Assembly: GCA_007130585.1 (NCBI GenBank)
Contig: SLSE01000029.1
Span: forward strand, 1 to 7,028
DNA length: 7,028 nucleotides
Reading direction: 5' to 3'
From: Syntrophomonadaceae bacterium
GTDB taxonomy: Bacteria; Bacillota; Dethiobacteria; DTU022
A program made the translations under genes and the position numbers. Under the pieces are notes generated by a model. That model worked only from the letters and a program-made list of their open reading frames with translations, was not told where the DNA came from and did no database searches. Positions 1-5,861 of the stretch are shown in pieces. Each line of letters starts with the position of its first letter. The stretch's first letter is position 1.

Positions 1-252
1 ACCAGGATCGAAATAGAATCAATCCGCGGCGTAAGGAGCGAGCATGTCCTGGAAAACCTTATAAAACGCAGGCTGATCAGGGTAAGCGGTCGCAGGGAAG
101 GGCCGGGCCGGCCGCTTCTTTACTGCACAACCCCGGATTTTCTAAAGTATTTCGGTTTAATGGATTTAAAAGATCTTCCCCCGCTGGAGACCGAAAAACC
201 CCTGGAAGCGGAACAGGCTCCACAGCAGGATCTCGAAATCCGGGAGGAGTAA
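1..252 (+). CDS. scpB: Segregation and condensation protein B, C-terminal part (5' end outside window)
   Basis: An open frame runs from base 1 to a TAA at 250-252 and gives 83 residues of the C-terminal end of ScpB. The conserved second winged-helix core is visible: T-R-I-E-I-E-S-I-R-G-V at residues 1-11 of the fragment, then LIRVSGRREGPGRPLLYCTT and FLKYFGLMDLKDLP, which match the family pattern (GR..GRP..Y.TT..FL..FGL..L.DLP). A short glutamate/proline-rich tail follows. ScpB dimerises and binds the ScpA kleisin, which bridges the SMC heads in the SMC-ScpAB complex that compacts and separates chromosomes. The gene stops 4 bases before rluB, the usual Firmicutes order (scpA-scpB-rluB), so the two are probably cotranscribed. 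The stop is natural; only the start is lost at the window edge. Confidence 0.93.
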   Translation, partial: TRIEIESIRGVRSEHVLENLIKRRLIRVSGRREGPGRPLLYCTTPDFLKYFGLMDLKDLPPLETEKPLEAEQAPQQDLEIREE

Positions 253-256
253 ACAG

Positions 257-982
257 ATGCGACTGGCAAAATACCTGGCCCGGGCCGGGGTTGCATCCCG
301 CCGCCGGGCGGAGGATATGATTTACGCGGGCCGGGTAGCCGTTAACGGGGTGACCGCCGATAAACCCCAGGTGCAGGTAAGTGCAGGCGATACGGTAACC
401 GTTGATGGAAAAGCTGTTCAGGGTCCTGAACGGAAAATCTACCTTCTGCTTAACAAACCGCCCGGCTACATTTCAACCGCTCATGATACTCACAACCGGC
501 CAACCGTAACCGACCTGCTCGGTAATATCGAAGCCCGCGTTTACCCCGTCGGCCGTTTGGACGCCGATACCTGCGGCGCGCTCATGCTCACAAATGACGG
601 GGAGCTGGCTCACCGCCTGATGCACCCCAGATATGAAGTCGAAAAAGTCTATCACGCCCTGGTAAAAGGCCTGCCCGGGGAAAGCGCCCTGGAAATGATG
701 CGCCGCGGCATAGTCATAGAAGGTGAAAAAACAGCTCCGGCAGGAGTTAAACTTCTTAAGGCCATACCGCAAAACAATACCGCCCTCCTGGAGATCACCC
801 TCACCGAGGGAAAAAAGAGGCAGGTTAAAAAGATGTGTTCAGCGGCCGCGCACCCGGTCAGGGCCCTTAAGAGAGTTAGCTTTGCCGGCTTAAAAGTAAA
901 TTCCCTTAAGCAGGGAGCCTACCGGGAACTGGAAGAGCAGGAAATTAGCTCCCTTTACCGCCTGGCGGGCCTGGAAGGTTGA
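257..982 (+). CDS. rluB: RluB/RsuA-family rRNA pseudouridine synthase (probably 23S rRNA)
   Basis: This 241-residue protein has the full length of the RsuA/RluB/RluE/RluF family. Residues 1-60 form an S4 RNA-binding domain (MRLAKYLARAGVASRRRAED...V.VNG). The pseudouridine synthase domain follows, with NKPPGYISTAHD (66-77) and the catalytic motif GRLDADTCGALMLTNDG at 99-115, in which D102 is the expected nucleophilic aspartate. Also visible are YEVEKVYHALVKG (126-138), carrying the conserved tyrosine, and EGKKRQVKKM (184-193) with the conserved arginine R188. The enzyme isomerises a uridine in rRNA; the E. coli RluB target is U2605 of 23S rRNA, and the target here is inferred. The ATG is preceded by GGGAGGAG (242-249) at 7 bases spacing, which overlaps the end of scpB and suggests translational coupling. 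The choice between RluB and a related specificity rests on the scpB neighbourhood. Confidence 0.93.
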   Translation: MRLAKYLARAGVASRRRAEDMIYAGRVAVNGVTADKPQVQVSAGDTVTVDGKAVQGPERKIYLLLNKPPGYISTAHDTHNRPTVTDLLGNIEARVYPVGRLDADTCGALMLTNDGELAHRLMHPRYEVEKVYHALVKGLPGESALEMMRRGIVIEGEKTAPAGVKLLKAIPQNNTALLEITLTEGKKRQVKKMCSAAAHPVRALKRVSFAGLKVNSLKQGAYRELEEQEISSLYRLAGLEG

Positions 983-988
983 TCTAAC

Positions 989-1066
989 TTGCAAAAAGCC
1001 GCTAATAATGAGAAAATAACTTATGCTTTAACCGGACCGTACCTGCCGGGAAAAGCGCACTTGTAA
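989..1066 (+). CDS. Possible 25-codon ORF between rluB and cmk (uncertain)
   Basis: A TTG at 989 opens a 25-codon frame ending at TAA 1064-1066. A GGAAGG (973-978) lies 10 bases upstream, inside the 3' end of rluB. The peptide ends in YALTGPYLPGKAHL and resembles no family I recognise; it has no signal peptide or membrane segment. Its stop codon overlaps the cmk ribosome binding site (AAAGGTGAG, 1065-1073), as a translationally coupled leader would. It is in the same frame as cmk, separated by TAA and TGA. A frame this short is easily accidental; it could also be a remnant of a lost gene. It is listed because it fills most of the only gap in the cluster. Confidence 0.15.
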   Translation: MQKAANNEKITYALTGPYLPGKAHL

Positions 1067-1073
1067 AGGTGAG
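1065..1073 (+). promoter_or_regulatory. Ribosome binding site deciding the TTG start of cmk
   Basis: AAAGGTGAG lies 5 bases before TTG 1079. An in-frame TGA at 1070-1072 rules out any start further upstream, and the next in-frame ATG (residue 39) would remove the P-loop, so TTG is well supported. Confidence 0.75.
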
Positions 1074-1078
1074 TCATT

Positions 1079-1750
1079 TTGGAGAAGAATAAACCTAAAA
1101 TAGCTATTGACGGACCGGCAGGCGCCGGCAAGAGCACGGTAGCGCGGGAAGTATCCCGCCGCCTGGGCATTAAATACCTCGACACGGGGGCCATGTACAG
1201 GGCAATAACCCTGAAGGTGCTTCGCGAAAATATTAAGCTGGAGGATACCACAGCCCTGGTCCGCGTCCTTGAGAACACAAAGATTCAACTGGGAGATGAC
1301 AACGGGGTTTTCCTGGACGGCGAAGACGTTACCGAAGAAATACGCAGCTCCGGTGTCAACGGCCTGGTTTCCCCGGTTTCTGCCATTTCATCCGTTCGCC
1401 GGCACCTGGTTTCCGTGCAGCAGGCTATCGCCGCCGAATCAGATGGTATAATCATGGAAGGCCGGGATATAGGTTCCCGGGTTATGCCGGATGCCGATTA
1501 CAAGTTTTACCTGGACGCTTCCATCGAAGAAAGAGCCAGGAGAAGATGCCGGGAACAACTGGAGAAAGGGATCACCCTTTCCCTGGAAGCGGTGGGGGCG
1601 GAAATAAAAAACCGTGACAATATTGACTCGCAGAGGGAAGATTCTCCGCTGACAATCGTTGATGACGCCCTGGTGGTTGATACCACGGGGATGACTTTTG
1701 ATGAAGTTGTAGATAAAATAGTGGAAACAGTATATGGCGGGCAGCGCTGA
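1079..1750 (+). CDS. cmk: Cytidylate kinase (CMP/dCMP kinase)
   Basis: This 223-residue protein has the normal length for short-form bacterial Cmk. It transfers the ATP gamma-phosphate to CMP or dCMP in the cytosol, recycling CMP from RNA decay and phospholipid synthesis. The Walker A loop is IDGPAGAGKST (10-20), with K18 and S19 contacting ATP phosphates. The nucleotide-binding motif LDTGAMYRA is at 34-42. MEGRDIGSRVMPDA (126-139) carries the family's GRDIG. The arginine-rich lid RARRRC is at 152-157, and the CMP-binding signature RD..DS.R..SPL is at 179-191. The start is TTG with AAAGGTGAG 5 bases upstream. Cmk next to plsC, ispH and rpsA is a common arrangement in Clostridia. It is separated from rluB by 96 bases and from plsC by 11. 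Confidence 0.97.
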   Translation: MEKNKPKIAIDGPAGAGKSTVAREVSRRLGIKYLDTGAMYRAITLKVLRENIKLEDTTALVRVLENTKIQLGDDNGVFLDGEDVTEEIRSSGVNGLVSPVSAISSVRRHLVSVQQAIAAESDGIIMEGRDIGSRVMPDADYKFYLDASIEERARRRCREQLEKGITLSLEAVGAEIKNRDNIDSQREDSPLTIVDDALVVDTTGMTFDEVVDKIVETVYGGQR

Positions 1751-1761
1751 GCGGAAGCAGG

Positions 1762-2385
1762 GTGAATGAATTGTTGTATTACGTTGGTCGCTTTATCGGA
1801 TGGATTTATCTGCGGCTGCTCTATCGGGTTAAAGTACACGGTGCGGAAAATATCCCCGCGCGAAAACCTTTTATCATCTGTTCAAACCATATAAACTGGA
1901 TGGATCCACTGACCATAGGGACATCATTTCCCGCTTCATACCGGATCCACTTTATGGCCAAACACGAACTGTTCGGCAACATCTTTTCTTCATGGCTGTT
2001 TCGGAAAGTGGGAGCTTTTCCTGTAAACCGGGATAATGCCGATTACAGCGCCATCAAGACCGCCTACCGTTTATTAAAGGAAGGCGGCGTCCTCGGCCTG
2101 TTCCCGGAAGGTTCCAGGAGTAAAACAGGGCGGCTGCAAAAAGCATACAACGGCGCAGCCCTGATTGCGGTGCGCAGCGGGGTGCCGGTGGTGCCGGTAG
2201 CCATTACCGGGCCGTACCGCTTTTGCAAACCTGTTCATCTCTATATCGGGGTGCCCCTGGTTCTGCCGCCCCTGGTTTACGATAGCAAGGATGAAAAAAA
2301 AGAACAGCTCGAAGAGATGAGCATGTTGATCATGGAAAGCATTGGCAGGCTGCCACCGCTTTCCTGCCCGGAACGACATTCATAA
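1762..2385 (+). CDS. plsC: 1-acyl-sn-glycerol-3-phosphate acyltransferase (PlsC type)
   Basis: This 207-residue acyltransferase carries all four family blocks: the catalytic H-X4-D in SNHINWMDP (41-49, H43 and D48), GAFPVNR (84-90), the substrate-binding FPEGSRS (114-120) and VPVVPVAITG (141-150). It should acylate the sn-2 position of lysophosphatidic acid at the inner face of the membrane to give phosphatidic acid, the precursor of all phospholipids. The N-terminus (YYVGRFIGWIYLRLLYRV, 6-23) is hydrophobic with basic residues, suiting membrane attachment. The start chosen is GTG 1762 with GGAAG (1753-1757) 4 bases upstream. TTG 1771 or 1774, in the same frame, are alternatives that would shorten it by 3 or 4 residues. 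It follows cmk by 11 bases and precedes the ispH fusion by 15. Specificity within the LPLAT superfamily is inferred from motifs and context. Confidence 0.92.
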   Translation: MNELLYYVGRFIGWIYLRLLYRVKVHGAENIPARKPFIICSNHINWMDPLTIGTSFPASYRIHFMAKHELFGNIFSSWLFRKVGAFPVNRDNADYSAIKTAYRLLKEGGVLGLFPEGSRSKTGRLQKAYNGAALIAVRSGVPVVPVAITGPYRFCKPVHLYIGVPLVLPPLVYDSKDEKKEQLEEMSMLIMESIGRLPPLSCPERHS

Positions 2386-2389
2386 CAGC

Positions 2390-2396
2390 GGAGTGA
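2390..2396 (+). promoter_or_regulatory. Ribosome binding site for the TTG start of ispH::rpsA
   Basis: GGAGTGA lies just upstream of TTG 2401, with the GGAG core 7 bases away. The TTG is chosen because family members start within a few residues of the V..A..AGFC.GV motif, which begins at codon 3 here. Confidence 0.7.
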
Positions 2397-2400
2397 TAGT

Positions 2401-4776
2401 TTGCAGGTTTTAGTAGCGAGAAAAGCCGGTTTTTGTTCGGGAGTCAGCAGGGCTGTCAATACCCTGCTGGAAGAAGTTGAAATATACGGCGCGGGAGCAA
2501 CGCTTGGTCCGGTGGCCCATAATGAAGACGTTGTAGCGTACCTGCGCGAGCGGAAGGTTATAGCTATAAACGAGCCGGAAGAGGCCCGGGGTTCATTCCT
2601 GGCCGTCCGCACGCACGGTGTCGCGCCTGACATACTGGGCAGAATAAGCAGGCTGGAAGGAGTAAGGGTTGTTGATCTAACCTGCCCCAGGGTCAAAAAA
2701 GTCCAGGAAATAGCCTCCCAGGCGGCCCAAAAAGGATATTCCGTGATCATTTACGGAAACAGGGATCATCCCGAGGTAAAAGGCCTGATCGGCTGGGCCG
2801 GCGAAGGCGCAATCCCAGTGTCCGCACCGGAAGAACTCCAGGAAATTGAATTTAAAAAACCTTCGATCCTGATTTCCCAGACTACAGGCAACCCCGGGGT
2901 TTACGAGCAGCTTAAAGCGCTCTATAAAAATATGGATCCTGAAGGGCAAATATATGATACACTATGCCCTGAAACGGATTACAGGCACAAAGAAACAGCG
3001 GAACTGGCAAAAAGGGTTGAAGCGCTGGTGGTGGTTGGCAGTAAAACTAGCGCTAATACAAAAGCCCTTTATGATAGTTGCCGGCAGTTAAAACCATCCT
3101 GCCGGGTAACAAATGCGGAGGAGTTGGACTTTAATTTTCTCAGGCAGTACCGGGTTATCGGTGTAACTGCGGGAGCTTCAACCCCTCCATGGACGATAAA
3201 GGAGGTTGTGGAGAGAATGGAGAACGAAAACATGGAAACTACGAATGATGCAGTTGAGAAGGAAGAGCAGGAGAACGAGGAAACAAAGAACGGTGAAAAG
3301 GAGCTCGATGAACAGCAGCCGGGAGAAGTAAGCGGCGAAGAAAAACAGCCGGATGATCCTGCTGAACCTGAAGATCTCCCGGAAGAAGCATCAGCAGGGG
3401 AAGCTCCGCAAGAAACACCGGAAGCATCGGCAGAAGAAGAGAGCGCAGATGAAGACCGGTCCGGCGAAGCGCCTGCTGCGGAAGAAGCAGCCCGGGAAGA
3501 GTCGGAAGCAGAAACAGCCGGTGAAGCGGCACAGGCCGAAGAACAGTTTGATTATTCAGTTGAAATCAAACAGCCCCAGGAGGGCGAGCAGGTTTCAGGC
3601 AAAGTGGCACGGGTGACCGATGAAGAAGTTTACGTTGATATCGGCGCAAAAACCGAGGCTATTCTTCCCGTCAATGAGGTGCACCTTGGGGAAGGACAGG
3701 CTCTTTCCGATATATTTAAACCCGAGGACGATCTCGAGGTTACAGTTTTGAATATTGACGACCAGGAAGGCAAGGTAATTGTTTCCCATAAAAGACTGGC
3801 CAGGGACAAACGCCTTAAGGAGCTTGAGGAAGCCTTTGAAAACCAGGTGACACTCGAAGGAAAAGTTAAACAGGTAGTTTCAGCCGGCATAGTGGTCGAC
3901 CTGGGTGAAGGTATCGAAGGTTTTATGCCCGGTTCTCTTGTTGATACCAGGTTTATTCCTGACTTTAATGAATTCCGGGACAAAGAAGTCAGCTTTAAAA
4001 TCCAGGAATTCGACCGTGAAAAAGGAAAGCTGATTTTAAACCGCCGCAAGCTGATGGAAGAGGAATCGGCAAAGCATAAAGAAAGCACGCTCAACGCTCT
4101 TGAAGTCGGCTCAACGATAACCGGTACCGTAAAACGCCTGACCGACTTTGGCGCTTTTATTGATGTCGGAGGAATAGACGGCCTGGCTCATATCTCGGAA
4201 CTGTCCTGGGAGAGAGTGAAACACCCCAAGGAGATACTTAAAGTTGGCGATGAAGTAGAGGTAAAAATCCTTGAGGTTATTCCGGAAAAAGAAAGGATCA
4301 GCCTCAGCATCAGAAAAACTCAGCCCGACCCCTGGACCAGGGCGATTTCAGACCTGGAAACCGGTCAGCTGGTCACCGGCAGGGTAACCCGCCTTGTAAA
4401 CTTCGGCGCTTTTATTGAAATCAAACCCGGGGTTGAGGGCCTGGCGCATATCTCCCAGCTGGCTGATTACCATGTCAAGCATCCTTCAGAGATCATCAGC
4501 GAAGGCGATGAAGTGGAAGTTAAAGTAATCGAGCTCAAACCGAAAGCAAAGCGGATCAGCCTCAGCCTCAAGGAAGCCGGCGGAGTAGCAGTTGCCCAGG
4601 GGTCTTCTCAGACCGATGAAGGCGATGACGGCAGCGTAACTCTGGGCGATGTTTTCGGCGACCTGTTTGAAGATCAGGATTATAAGGAAGAAGAGAACGC
4701 CGGCGAAGAAAACGAAGCAGAACCAGGGCCGGCAGAAGAAGAAGAGAATCCTGAACCGGAAGGTGACCGGGAATAA
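2401..4776 (+). CDS. ispH-rpsA: IspH-RpsA fusion: 4-hydroxy-3-methylbut-2-enyl diphosphate reductase joined to 30S ribosomal protein S1
   Basis: One uninterrupted 791-codon frame. Residues 1-272 are IspH, the [4Fe-4S] enzyme that reduces HMBPP to IPP and DMAPP at the end of the MEP pathway. The three cluster cysteines are present (C12 in AGFCSGV, C95 in LTCP, C189 in TLCPET), as are H40 (VAHN), H72 (THGV), H123 and E125 (DHPEV), T161-T162 (SQTT), S217/N219 and S260 (TAGAST). Residues 276-385 form a Glu/Ala/Pro/Gln-rich acidic linker. Four S1 RNA-binding domains follow (about 395-466, 481-551, 569-640, 654-725), the number usual in Firmicutes S1. An acidic tail covers 725-791. S1-type proteins bind mRNA on the 30S subunit. 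Bifunctional IspH/S1 proteins are an annotated family in Clostridia, so the fusion is unlikely to be an assembly error. Whether the fused or a separate S1 form works on the ribosome is not shown; see the internal start at 3217. Confidence 0.95.
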   Translation: MQVLVARKAGFCSGVSRAVNTLLEEVEIYGAGATLGPVAHNEDVVAYLRERKVIAINEPEEARGSFLAVRTHGVAPDILGRISRLEGVRVVDLTCPRVKKVQEIASQAAQKGYSVIIYGNRDHPEVKGLIGWAGEGAIPVSAPEELQEIEFKKPSILISQTTGNPGVYEQLKALYKNMDPEGQIYDTLCPETDYRHKETAELAKRVEALVVVGSKTSANTKALYDSCRQLKPSCRVTNAEELDFNFLRQYRVIGVTAGASTPPWTIKEVVERMENENMETTNDAVEKEEQENEETKNGEKELDEQQPGEVSGEEKQPDDPAEPEDLPEEASAGEAPQETPEASAEEESADEDRSGEAPAAEEAAREESEAETAGEAAQAEEQFDYSVEIKQPQEGEQVSGKVARVTDEEVYVDIGAKTEAILPVNEVHLGEGQALSDIFKPEDDLEVTVLNIDDQEGKVIVSHKRLARDKRLKELEEAFENQVTLEGKVKQVVSAGIVVDLGEGIEGFMPGSLVDTRFIPDFNEFRDKEVSFKIQEFDREKGKLILNRRKLMEEESAKHKESTLNALEVGSTITGTVKRLTDFGAFIDVGGIDGLAHISELSWERVKHPKEILKVGDEVEVKILEVIPEKERISLSIRKTQPDPWTRAISDLETGQLVTGRVTRLVNFGAFIEIKPGVEGLAHISQLADYHVKHPSEIISEGDEVEVKVIELKPKAKRISLSLKEAGGVAVAQGSSQTDEGDDGSVTLGDVFGDLFEDQDYKEEENAGEENEAEPGPAEEEENPEPEGDRE
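3198..3219 (+). promoter_or_regulatory. Candidate internal ribosome binding site and ATG for a free S1 protein
   Basis: AAAGGAGGT (3198-3206), the best Shine-Dalgarno match I see in the window, lies 10 bases before an in-frame ATG at 3217 (codon 273 of the fusion). This is where the IspH fold ends (TAGASTPPWTIKEVVERM) and the acidic linker begins. Starting there would give a 519-residue protein of linker, four S1 domains and tail. The site could instead be a by-product of encoding I-K-E-V, which is common at this place in IspH. Function is inferred. Confidence 0.4.
3226..3555 (+). other. Acidic, low-complexity linker-coding segment of ispH::rpsA
   Basis: This part of the fusion frame encodes residues 276-385, made almost only of E, A, P, Q, S, D, G and T with a few K and R. 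GAA and GCA/GCG codons recur (for example GAAGAAGC at several places). The top strand is strongly purine-rich. The linker joins the IspH and S1 halves and is probably disordered. No stop codon or frameshift interrupts it. Confidence 0.8.
4105..4575 (+). repeat. Internal duplication: S1 domains 3 and 4 of the fusion protein
   Basis: Residues 569-640 and 654-725 align along their whole length with about half the residues identical, including FGAFI, GLAHIS, VKHP, GDEVEVK and RISLS. At DNA level short blocks such as GGCGCTTTTATTGA and GGATCAGCCTCAGC are shared. These are the well-conserved S1 repeats; domains 1 and 2 are more divergent. Confidence 0.85.
4758..4766 (+). promoter_or_regulatory. Ribosome binding site for fni inside the end of ispH::rpsA
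   Basis: GGAAGGTGA lies 11 bases before ATG 4778, within the last codons of the preceding gene. With a 1-base gap between stop and start, fni translation is probably coupled to that of the fusion gene. Confidence 0.55.
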
Positions 4777-4777
4777 C

Positions 4778-5842
4778 ATGGACAGGGCGCGCCGGAAGGA
4801 TGAGCATATTTATTACAGTATGTGTTATGCGCCCCAAAAGGCCGATTTTTCGGATGTCGCCTTAATCCATAATTGTCTCCCCGATCTGAATTTTAACCGG
4901 ATAAACCTGGAAACAGCTTACATGGGGCGAACTTTCCGTTCGCCCCTTTTCATTAATGCCGTAACGGGCGGCACTAAACTGGGCCTCAGGATCAATGCCC
5001 TGCTTGCCGGCGTTGCCCGGCGGTTTGGCCTGCCGATGGCGGTTGGCTCACAAATGGCTGCCTTGGAAAGCAGGGCATCCGAGACAAGCTTTAAAGTGGT
5101 AAGGCGGATTAATCCCGACGGGGCAATATGGGCAAATATCGGTTCCTATGCCGACCCCGACCTGGTTTTACGGGCTGTAAAAATGATCAGGGCCGATGCA
5201 GTTCAGATCCACCTTAACGCTGCCCAGGAGCTTATTATGAGTGACGGCGATCGGGCCTTCGAAGGGATGGTCAGCCGCATCGAAAAGATCGTAAAAACCG
5301 CCGGGGTTCCTGTTATAGTAAAAGAGGTCGGTTTTGGCATGGCCCGCGAACAGGCCGCATTACTCTGCCGGGCCGGCGTCTCCGCCGTCGATACCGGCGG
5401 CAGGGGAGGAACAAACTTCCTTGCTATTGAAAGCAGGCGGGCCGGCGTGAATTTGTCTCCGGGCTTGAAAACATGGGGTATTCCGACGGCGATCAGTATT
5501 ATCGAAGCCGCTTCCGTTCTGTCCGGCAAAACGGCCCTGTTTGCCTCCGGCGGCATTTACGATGCGCTGGATATCGCCAAAGCCCTGGCCCTGGGCGCAC
5601 GGGCAGTCGGACTGGCCGGTTACCCGCTTTACTGCCTGCTCAGGGAAGGCCAAAGCGCCCTCGTCGAGAAAATAGAAAATATCGAAACCGAACTGCGCAT
5701 TATAATGATGCTGACAGGCGCCGGAACCGTCACAGAACTACAAACCAGGCCCCTGGTTATAACCGGATACACGGCAGAGTGGATGAAGAGGAGGGGCTTG
5801 AACCCTGATCTCTATGCCCGTCGTCCGGGCGACAGTAACTGA
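4778..5842 (+). CDS. fni: Type 2 isopentenyl-diphosphate delta-isomerase (FMN-dependent)
   Basis: This 354-residue TIM-barrel flavoenzyme interconverts IPP and DMAPP using reduced FMN. Family signatures are the N-terminal RKDEH (6-10), binding substrate phosphate; FINAVTGGT (58-66), equivalent to the usual MTGG; QIHLNAAQELIMSDGDR (143-159), with H145, N147, Q150 and E151 at the active site; VIVKEVGFG (179-187); DTGGRGGTNF (205-214); and the FMN phosphate-binding ASGGI (256-260) and ALGARAVGLA (271-280). The frame extends upstream into ispH::rpsA, but ATG 4778 is chosen because it directly follows that gene's stop and places RKDEH at the usual distance from the N-terminus. It sits next to IspH, whose products are its substrates. 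IspH makes both isomers, so Fni here probably balances the pool. A terminator-like hairpin lies within it at 4924-4950. Confidence 0.95.
   Translation: MDRARRKDEHIYYSMCYAPQKADFSDVALIHNCLPDLNFNRINLETAYMGRTFRSPLFINAVTGGTKLGLRINALLAGVARRFGLPMAVGSQMAALESRASETSFKVVRRINPDGAIWANIGSYADPDLVLRAVKMIRADAVQIHLNAAQELIMSDGDRAFEGMVSRIEKIVKTAGVPVIVKEVGFGMAREQAALLCRAGVSAVDTGGRGGTNFLAIESRRAGVNLSPGLKTWGIPTAISIIEAASVLSGKTALFASGGIYDALDIAKALALGARAVGLAGYPLYCLLREGQSALVEKIENIETELRIIMMLTGAGTVTELQTRPLVITGYTAEWMKRRGLNPDLYARRPGDSN
4924..4950 (+). terminator. Terminator-like hairpin inside the fni coding region
   Basis: GGGGCGAAC (4924-4932) and GTTCGCCCC (4938-4946) form a perfect 9-bp, GC-rich stem with the loop TTTCC, followed at once by TTTTCATT. 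This is the shape of an intrinsic terminator on the + strand, 146 bases after the fni start. It codes for G-R-T-F-R-S-P in a conserved part of the protein, so chance is possible. Ribosomes translating fni would normally prevent it from forming. Confidence 0.3.
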
Positions 5843-5861
5843 AAAGGAAGAGCTGAATTAT

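Noticed and set aside
979..1009. Promoter-like pair TTGATC (979-984) and AATAAT (1004-1009) upstream of cmk
   Set aside because: The spacer is 19 bases and the -35 match is only four of six, so the evidence is too weak to call a promoter without transcript start data.
1144..1159. Hairpin GCGGGA-AGTA-TCCCGC early in cmk
   Set aside because: The stem is only 6 bp with no T run, and it is explained by conserved-region codons.
1564..1581. Perfect 7-bp hairpin GAAAGGG-ATCA-CCCTTTC in cmk
   Set aside because: There is no T run after it and it lies mid-gene; a stem of this length is expected by chance in several kilobases.
473..2379. Several open frames of about 85-110 codons on the minus strand opposite rluB, cmk and plsC
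   Set aside because: All lie antisense to well-supported genes and have low-quality, compositionally skewed translations without recognisable domains or good ribosome binding sites.
3353..3616. An 87-codon open frame encoding a strongly basic K/R/Q-rich peptide within the linker region
   Set aside because: It is a frame-shifted reading of the GAA/GCA-rich acidic linker. The composition follows mechanically from that codon bias, and no ribosome binding site or family match supports it.
4649..4777. Possible 43-residue N-terminal extension of fni starting at ATG 4649
   Set aside because: The extension is an out-of-frame reading of the acidic tail of the fusion gene (K/R-rich, no family match). 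ATG 4778, after the upstream stop, gives the normal Fni N-terminus.
5816..5842. GCCCG/CGGGC inverted repeat at the end of fni as a possible terminator
   Set aside because: The stem is only 5 bp and is followed by GACAGTAAC rather than a T run, and the next gene starts 19 bases after fni.
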